Source: Brachypterus glaber (Eukaryota > Arthropoda > Insecta > Coleoptera > Kateretidae). From it: a DNA stretch of 64,000 nucleotides. A program made the position numbers and the translations under genes. Shown here in pieces: positions 58,561 through 64,000 of this stretch. Below the pieces are notes generated by a model, which saw only the letters and a list, made by a program, of their open reading frames with translations, ran no database searches and had not been told where the DNA came from. The stretch's first letter is position 1, and each line of letters starts with the position of its first letter. Location: contig OY294044.1 of NCBI GenBank assembly GCA_958510825.1, positions 102,338,893-102,402,892 on the forward strand. Reading direction: 5' to 3'.

Positions 58561-59442
58561 GGGTGTGTTAAAACATCCCGAATTTCGAAATCGAAAACTC
58601 TCTCTAGGTAAAAAACGGTCGATACTCAAAAATGAGCCAAATCGATTAATATTTAAAGGTAGCTCAAAGCACTAAAACTTTGAAAAAAATCGGTACCTCT
58701 TTTTCGGATAAAAACTGATTGTATATAAAATTGAATAAATTTTAGATGTTTTCTTTGGTAGTATTTAGAAACAATACTAGTTGGGAGAAACTAAAAAATA
58801 TATATTCCCCCTCCCCTTAAGTTAGAACTTAAAAAAAAATAGCCAATTATTTGAAGATTTCGCGAAAATTTCATTTTTGCAAGTTTTAAAAAGTGCATAA
58901 AAAACAGTTTTCAACAAAAAACCTGCAAACTTATTTCTTAGTATACAAGCATATATGCATGTTTACCAACCTGCTAATACAGAAGACGTTATTTTTTTCC
59001 GCAAATCGGGTAAAAAAAATAAATTTAAATTCGAAACCGGGCGGATTTTCTGTTTTTTGCCCAAAACTTTTTCGGTGTACTTTTTTGAATTTTTCTTTTT
59101 AGAATATACACAAAAACGTACATGTGGTGTAACATTGCAGGATTAACCGTTTTGAAGATAAATGCATTTAAAAGTAAATTTATACATATCAAAAACTAAA
59201 AATAAAAAATAAAAAAATTATAAAGCCAAAAACTAAGATTTTGGTAAGGGGTGGTTATTTATCATTAAAAACCGAGAAAAAAAAAATTATATGCACCTTG
59301 GTCAAAAAATCATTCGCAAGGAAGTTATGTCCTTTTAAATATGCCCTATTTTTAAAAGCATGGTGTATTTTAGGAATGGCGCGGCAACTTTTGTGCCAGA
59401 GAGCGTTTTCGATTTCGAAATTCGGGATTTTTTGACACACCC
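58561..59442. mobile_element. TA-flanked foldback element, about 882 bp
   Basis: Tips GGGTGTGTTAAAACATCCCG and (inverse) GGGTGTGTCAAAAAATCCCG, then ATTTCGAAATCGAAAAC in both, with TA on both sides. The interior has CCAAAACTTTTTCGGTGTAC and TAACATTGCAGGATTAACCG, diverged versions of the blocks in the 1174-bp family. No gene is present. Confidence 0.82.
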
Positions 59443-59670
59443 TAATCTACACCCAGGAAATCTTTTTTACAATTATTTTATGGTAAGCTATGGGTGCGAA
59501 TTACGAGTGTAAATATCATTCACACGAGTTTAAACACTCGGTTTTCTCTGTGAGCCTATAAGCCTATAGTTTTAATCAGGACCAGATTACTAGTCAATAC
59601 TAGGTATTTTTTTTGGGTGCCAGATTTTTAGTTAACGACCCTTTTTAAAACCCTTCTATTCACTTCACTT

Positions 59671-59672
<2 letters not shown>

Positions 59673-59719
<47 letters not shown>
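59673..59719. repeat. AT dinucleotide microsatellite
   Basis: Uninterrupted (AT)n of about 47 bases. Confidence 0.97.
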
Positions 59720-59720
<1 letters not shown>

Positions 59721-59731
59721 TTATGGCGTAC

Positions 59732-60640
59732 AAGGTGAGCTCCTCCCATGCTAAAGTTGCGGCTAAAGTGGGCTCCGCGGCAAGGTGAGCTCCGATACAC
59801 GGAGCCCACTTTGCCAAACGCTAAAAATATCGCCAAACATCTTATTTTAAGGTGTAGATTCATTCTCTAAAGTTTCAGCTGGACTCCATTTTGGTCGCTA
59901 TCATGAATATGTATACTTTTTTAGTTTGCGTGTATATTATTAGATGGCGGCAATTGTAAACCTTAATATACAGCTTTGGATACCTTCAGCGGTCAACCTG
60001 GAATCCACTACGCTTGGCAATGCAGCATATGTATATTTTATACACCTAGCGGTTATGGTAAACTCATATAAATAAAAGTGAATCTTTGACGGCTTATAAT
60101 AATGCAACAAGAAAACCACACTCTATTTTATTTGCCTAAACTAGTAATATGAAAATACGGATCATTTATTTTGCTATTTAGTGCATCATTGTGTTCTCGG
60201 GTGGGATCATTGAGTTCTCGGATGGGATAATTGAGTTCTCGGATGGGATCATTGAGTTCTCGGCTCGGCTCGGAGGAAAAAAACTATTTTATATAATAGG
60301 CTGACTGAAATTATTGTTTATTACTTGCAAAAAGTATTACATAAGCATGGAGAGCCCCAAATAAGCTTTTATAAACCAAGAATTGAGATCCCAGTAACTT
60401 TGAATACCTATAGCAAATAAGTTGGGCTCCTTAGTCACGTGGTTGATGTATATCTTTCGAAAATATATTGAATACCTATCTAAATACCTTTAGCAGATAA
60501 GTTGGGCTCCTTAGTCACGTGGTTAATGTATATCTTTGGAAAATCTATTGCTCTAGCGTTTAAGTTGAGCTCCATGGAGCTTGATCTAGCGATGCATCGA
60601 CATTCTCTTTTTAGTCACGTGACTATTGCAATGGTTCTCT
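59732..60640 (+). promoter_or_regulatory. Region with repeated AAGKTGRGCTCC motif and three GTCACGTG boxes
   Basis: The 12-mer AAG[GT]TG[GA]GCTCC or a one-base-shorter form occurs at 59732, 59766, 59782, 59801 (inverse), 60419, 60499 and 60562. GTCACGTG occurs at 60434, 60514 and 60614; the last is a full GTCACGTGAC palindrome, the core bound by bHLH-zip factors in animals. An 80-base block around 60410-60545 is a tandem duplication, which explains two of the copies. The cluster lies just before a candidate first exon at 60688. A promoter role is inference. Confidence 0.35.
60186..60268. repeat. 21-bp tandem repeat, four units
   Basis: TCATTGAGTTCTCGGATGGGA-type units (shown as TCATTGAGTTCTCGG plus ATGGGA), four in a row with one or two changes each, ending CTCGGCTCGGCTCGG. 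Confidence 0.88.
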
Positions 60641-60687
60641 GTTATTTGTTGTTAAATTGTCTAAGAACGTAAAGAAATTTTTTAAAT

Positions 60688-60742
60688 ATGTCGAAAAGAA
60701 GTAAGAGAATATTGCTTTTGGCCACAAGTCAAGCTTCCAGAT
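60688..60742 (+). CDS. Candidate first coding exon
   Basis: ATG at 60688 opens 18 codons (MSKRSKRILLLATSQASR) and ends in T before GTAAGTAT, a perfect consensus splice donor. The basic N-terminus would fit a nuclear protein or a transposase. Upstream lie the GTCACGTG boxes. The following exon was not found; the Harbinger-like fragment at 61800 is one possible continuation, but the frames cannot be linked by eye. A chance ORF with a chance donor remains possible. Confidence 0.35.
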
Positions 60743-60974
60743 GTAAGTATTAAAAAGTTACTATATATTTTAAATCAAATACGAAGTAAATAAATAAATA
60801 TTGAGCAAAATTATAATTATCTACATAATATTATTACAACATAGAGTAGAAAAAAGCGGGAGAAGGAGGTTCAAGGTCACGGTTCGGCTAAAAATCGGAT
60901 ATTGATACTTGATTTCTGATTGTTTTTTATTAAAAAAGTAAAATAATGCAATTACTTTCCCCTAGGAAAACCTT

Positions 60975-61140
60975 TTCATTGTTTTTTTACGTTTCTGGAA
61001 GTTTTATATCCAAAAAAGATGATTATGTCAAATAAAAATATCGCGTGTCGGTCTGTATGTTGGTCTGTCTATTTGTCTGGGGACTTTGTTACCACGATCA
61101 CTCGCGGACATTTTGAGCTATAGACTTCTTTGGCCCATAG
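60975..61140. repeat. CTGTCTG dispersed repeat, well-kept copy
   Basis: CGTTTCTGGAAGTTTTATAT, CGTGTCGGTCTGTATG, TTACCACGATCACTCG and TTTTGAGCTATAGACTTCT. This is the reverse order of the copy at 34060-34285. Confidence 0.65.
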
Positions 61141-61377
61141 CACAATGGGCCAGCACATAATAAAACAGGGACACAATTCTTAATTTTTGCATACGACTAT
61201 TTTCAATACCGCTGATTTTAAATAAAAAAACAAAAAAATTAAAAAAAAAGTCGCGCCCGTAGGATGGTCAAAAAATTTATTTCGTTTTGATCTTTCTAAA
61301 AATGTATCAAATGCTTCCTTTGATTACGTTGATGTAGCAATGTCCATAACTTAAAAATTCAAAATGGCGTAGTCAAT

Positions 61378-61530
61378 ATGACGAATCGCGTGTCGGTCTG
61401 TCTGTTGGTCTGTCTGTGTGTCCGGGAACTTTGTAACCACGATCAAGTGAGAACTCCTTGGGCTAAAAACTTCAAATTTGCAATTTCAAAATTTTATACT
61501 TATAAAGATATGATCAAACTTAAAACTACA
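61378..61530. repeat. CTGTCTG dispersed repeat copy, cut by gap
   Basis: CGCGTGTCGGTCTGTCTG, then GTAACCACGATCAAGTGAG and GGGCTAAAAACTTCAAATTTG. It runs into the N gap. The open frame seen here is a product of the gap and not a gene. Confidence 0.6.
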
Positions 61531-61730
61531 NNNNNNNNNNNNNNNNNNNNNNNNNNNNNNNNNNNNNNNNNNNNNNNNNNNNNNNNNNNNNNNNNNNNNN
61601 NNNNNNNNNNNNNNNNNNNNNNNNNNNNNNNNNNNNNNNNNNNNNNNNNNNNNNNNNNNNNNNNNNNNNNNNNNNNNNNNNNNNNNNNNNNNNNNNNNNN
61701 NNNNNNNNNNNNNNNNNNNNNNNNNNNNNN
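61531..61730. other. Assembly gap, 200 N
   Basis: Exactly 200 N. The true length and content are unknown. The flanks are unrelated in sequence, so the join may hide more than 200 bases. Confidence 0.99.
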
Positions 61731-61799
61731 ATGTTGGGCAACATGCTTCTCAACAAGACCCTCCGAGCACACAAATCAGGAACATGTTGGGCAACGTCA

Positions 61800-62092
61800 G
61801 TTGGCAAAACACAACCTAAACGAGTGGGTTAATACGAAAGTGCTGTCAAAGCAAGAAAAAGTGGCAATTGCCATAGGCTTCACAATAGCCTCAGAAAATA
61901 AGAGAAAGAAAAAAGAGTATGGGTAAAATAATGGCTTTTAAACAGCAAAAATACTCTCACATGAATCTGTTGCAAGAGTTGAAAACTACAGAATTATTTA
62001 AGAATACAAAACTTAAAACGCAAATAGATTACACAACTCTACAAAATAGGCTCAACTTTTTGCTCTGGGAAACGGAAAGTTGGACCTTATAG
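61800..62092 (+). pseudogene. Fragment resembling a PIF/Harbinger (HARBI1-like) transposase N-terminus
   Basis: One frame reads LSKQEKVAIAIGFTIASENK then KRKKKEYG and a stop at 61924. The next frame (from 61919) reads MAFKQQKYSHMNLLQEL, FKNTKL and further to a stop at 62090. A run of small hydrophobics plus lysines followed by a YSHMNLL-EL phrase resembles the N-terminal part of Harbinger-type DDE_Tnp_4 transposases. A frameshift separates the halves. The catalytic domain is absent. Identification is by phrase resemblance only. Confidence 0.45.
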
Positions 62093-62104
62093 AGTTTTTT
62101 CTCC

Positions 62105-63215
62105 TGAGTCTGAATCTGCTTTCAGAATTTTTCCAACACGTCACAATTTTGCGCAAAAGTCGTTTATAAACCAAATATGCGCTAAATTTGTCATTTTGGA
62201 AAGGCTCTATTTTTGTTATACTGGCAGATTTTTACATAACCATCAAATCAATTTATAGCTTCAACCTTCAAGACTATGCTTACATAAAATAAAAAATATG
62301 AAAACTTTTAAAATATAGACGTAAGATCAGTTTTTTTAAGCCCTTTATTTTATCCAAAATCAATTAACTCAACTTTTGTACATGACTGTTCACGTCACTA
62401 AGATATCAAAATTGATATGAAAATTTGCAAAATTTATTATTTTTAATTAAAATTAGTTTAAATGGTTATTTGCATAAACGAAATGTGTTTTTTAGCGTAG
62501 ATTTTCATGAGGAATTGAAATATTTACTCAGATTTTTTCCATCACGTGCAGATTTTTAGCAAACCGTGATTTAAAGTTTCCTGCTATTGCACCATTTTCC
62601 GTTTCGGTAGTTTTTTAAGCAACACATTTAAGCGCTACATTAATATATTCATTTTGATTAATGCATTTTTTTTTGCGGAATTTAAATATGCAATTAGGTA
62701 TTTTCTAACACGTCACAATTTTGCGCAAAAAGCACATAAGTTTCAAAGTTTCGTAGAAAAGCCGTCTGTTGCAAGTAAATTAGGCCTAAGCTAAATTAAT
62801 TTAATATGCTCAACTAGACTGAACATGCTGATCAATACAGTTTTTTCTGCTGAATTAAAATATGTAATTAGATTTTTTGCAGCACGTAACAATTTTGCGC
62901 AAAAAGCATATACGTTTCAAAATATCGTAAAAAGCCGTCTTTTGCAAGTAAATTAGGCCTTTTTGCGCAAAATTGTTATATGCTGCAAAAAATCTGATTA
63001 CATATTTAAATTCAGCAGAAAAAACTGCATCAACCAGCATGTTTAACCTAACTGAGCATATAATATAAAATTAGCTTAGGCGTAATTTACTTTAAAAAAA
63101 CGGCTTTTTACGATATTTTGAAACGTATACGCTTTTTGCGCAAAATTGTTACGTGCTGCAAAAAATCTAATTACATATTTGAATTCAACAGGAAAAACTG
63201 TATTGACCAGCATGT
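62105..63215. repeat. Diverged repeat array built on TTTTGCGCAAAA
   Basis: The perfect palindrome TTTTGCGCAAAA occurs at 62147, 62719, 62893, 62961 and 63134, each next to an ACACGTCACAA or GCACGTAACAA box (inverse in the last two). Longer units (CTGAACATGCTGATCAATAC, TTTTTTCTGCTGAATTAAAA, AAAAAGCCGTCTTTTGCAAG) are repeated and inverted around 62960-63060, so the right part is a foldback. No gene is present. Confidence 0.72.
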
Positions 63216-63229
63216 TCAGTTTTTAAAAT

Positions 63230-63719
63230 GTTTCCAATATTTCATCCAAGTAATGCGGGATGACCGGCTGACCTGTGCCTAAAAACCCACGTGTCGGCCC
63301 TACTGCATAGAATGCGGATGAATGAGGGTTGTGCATTGCGAGCAAGCCCCACGTGTTTGTGCCGTGCGTGGATACCCGTGTCGTGGAGTGACAGTGTCCT
63401 GGTGGTTGAGCGAATAGCAACACACCACTTTGGCCTAGAACGAAGCTAAACGGGAGGCCGGAGTCTAACCCAATTTCGGTCAATCGGCTGCGATGTCCCG
63501 TCAGAGGGTCACCAGGGTGAGTCTCTTGGGAAGGAGGGGGCACATAGGGGGCCGAGTCATCTCAGGACTGACTCGCAACCTTCTCATGTGCAACACCTTC
63601 CTGGAGGCTATATCCTCTTGGTAGCCTTGGCGATCGTGTCAGTTGTGACATGACGTCCCCAGATGTGAGGACTCCGAGGAGGGTGAGGAGCCAAAAGGAT
63701 GAAATCAATATACTAGTTC
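63230..63719 (+). other. Probable LINE 5' UTR
   Basis: GC content rises sharply at about 63240 and stays high to the window edge, unlike everything else here. No long frame until the ATG at 63720. GGGAAGGAGGGGGCAC and GGAGGCTATATCCTCTTGG lie inside. Non-LTR elements of the I/Jockey group carry such GC-rich leaders with internal promoters. The exact 5' end is not visible. Confidence 0.5.
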
Positions 63720-64000
63720 ATGGAATCTAACAAAAAACCTGAAAACCCACAATCCCACTTAGGACCGTCGTCAGATGACCTGAGTGGGACCAAACCCATC
63801 AGCCCTTCAACAGGCACGCCAAAAGGCAACCTGTTGGATGGAAACCCAAATCCCCCTAGTGTTGGGACTACGGACATTGTTCGACCTAACACCGAGGAAC
63901 CCAAGGCTTCAAGCTCAGGTACTGGGACTGGAAACATTCCACCCGGTTCGAGTGAGAAGCCTAAAAAGAAGATAGTCTGTGGAGCTGAGGCGAAACGCAG
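63720..64000 (+). CDS. Probable ORF1 of an I/Jockey-group LINE, runs off the window
   Basis: ATG at 63720 starts a frame open to the window edge, at least 93 codons. The first 75 residues are rich in Pro, Ser, Thr, Gly and Asn (MESNKKPENPQSHLGPSS onward), a disordered leader. It then turns basic with KPKKKIVCGAEAKR. A short CGA-A-KR box after a Pro/Ser leader is common in ORF1 proteins of arthropod I/Jockey-group LINEs, which bind element RNA. The RNA-binding and zinc-knuckle parts would lie beyond the edge. The upstream in-frame stop at 63714 supports this ATG. Confidence 0.6.
   Translation, partial: MESNKKPENPQSHLGPSSDDLSGTKPISPSTGTPKGNLLDGNPNPPSVGTTDIVRPNTEEPKASSSGTGTGNIPPGSSEKPKKKIVCGAEAKR

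Noticed and set aside
61378..61926. 182-codon frame across the N gap
   Set aside because: Most of the frame is unknown bases; the left part is the CTGTCTG repeat. Only the right end is considered, as a Harbinger-like scrap.
63223..63543. 106-codon minus frame in the GC-rich leader
   Set aside because: Antisense to the probable LINE 5' UTR; GC-rich DNA has few stops and no motif is present.
63713..63937. 74-codon minus frame at the right edge
   Set aside because: Antisense shadow of the ORF1 frame that starts at 63720.

Overview
The window looks like AT-rich arthropod (most likely insect) nuclear DNA. It is almost entirely transposable elements, at most two short stretches look like host exons, and one 200-base N gap marks an assembly join. 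The insect call rests on the element types together: a BEL/Pao gag-pol, a DUF4817-type mariner-related transposase, Jockey/CR1-like LINE pieces, tRNA-derived SINEs and many long-inverted-repeat (foldback) DNA elements. The species cannot be named from the sequence.

Layout. 1-5.7 kb: body and 3' LTR of a BEL/Pao retrotransposon, with reverse transcriptase broken by an internal deletion. 5.9-7.0 kb: a hAT-like foldback element with 8-bp target duplications, carrying a nested 145-bp-type MITE. 7.3-9.3 kb: smaller foldbacks. 9.3-11.5 kb: a 1174-bp foldback flanked by two SINE copies in opposite orientation. 11.6-20.4 kb: foldbacks, two LINE scraps, a second SINE family and a CCCAGACAGCACA-ended element full of AAGACGTCTT-like palindromes. 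20.4-30.8 kb: mostly anonymous AT-rich DNA, with a 26-bp perfect hairpin, a TAATGTA array, a foldback and a LINE 3' end. 30.8-31.75 kb: a tandem array of hairpin units. 33-44.3 kb: a mariner-type element with TIRs near 645 bp and a dead transposase, two further 1174-bp foldbacks and a G/C-run tandem array. 45.19-51.57 kb: a complete, apparently very young LTR element with matching 1175-bp LTRs, a CAGT target duplication and a 4.0-kb interior without a reading frame. 54-60 kb: a MITE, two foldbacks, a minus-strand LINE and a candidate internal exon. 59.7-60.75 kb: a repeated 12-mer, three GTCACGTG boxes and a candidate first coding exon. 61.5-63.2 kb: the gap, a Harbinger-like scrap and a repeat array built on TTTTGCGCAAAA. 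63.2-64 kb: the 5' end of another LINE, whose ORF1 runs off the edge.

How the parts relate. The strongest thread is a shared set of sequence blocks. The TIR arms of the transposase-bearing element at 34518-37181, the three 1174-bp foldbacks and at least three foldbacks with different tips all carry recognisable versions of the same blocks in the same order (a GGAGCTACGCCCCTTT-like block, an AACTCAGGAACCCTTT block and a CCTACAGTATTACAACAAGA block). This suggests a lineage of long-TIR, TA-targeting elements, mostly non-autonomous, that may depend on one transposase type. Coordinates of repeat borders were read by eye and can be off by a few bases. Similarity statements were not computed.
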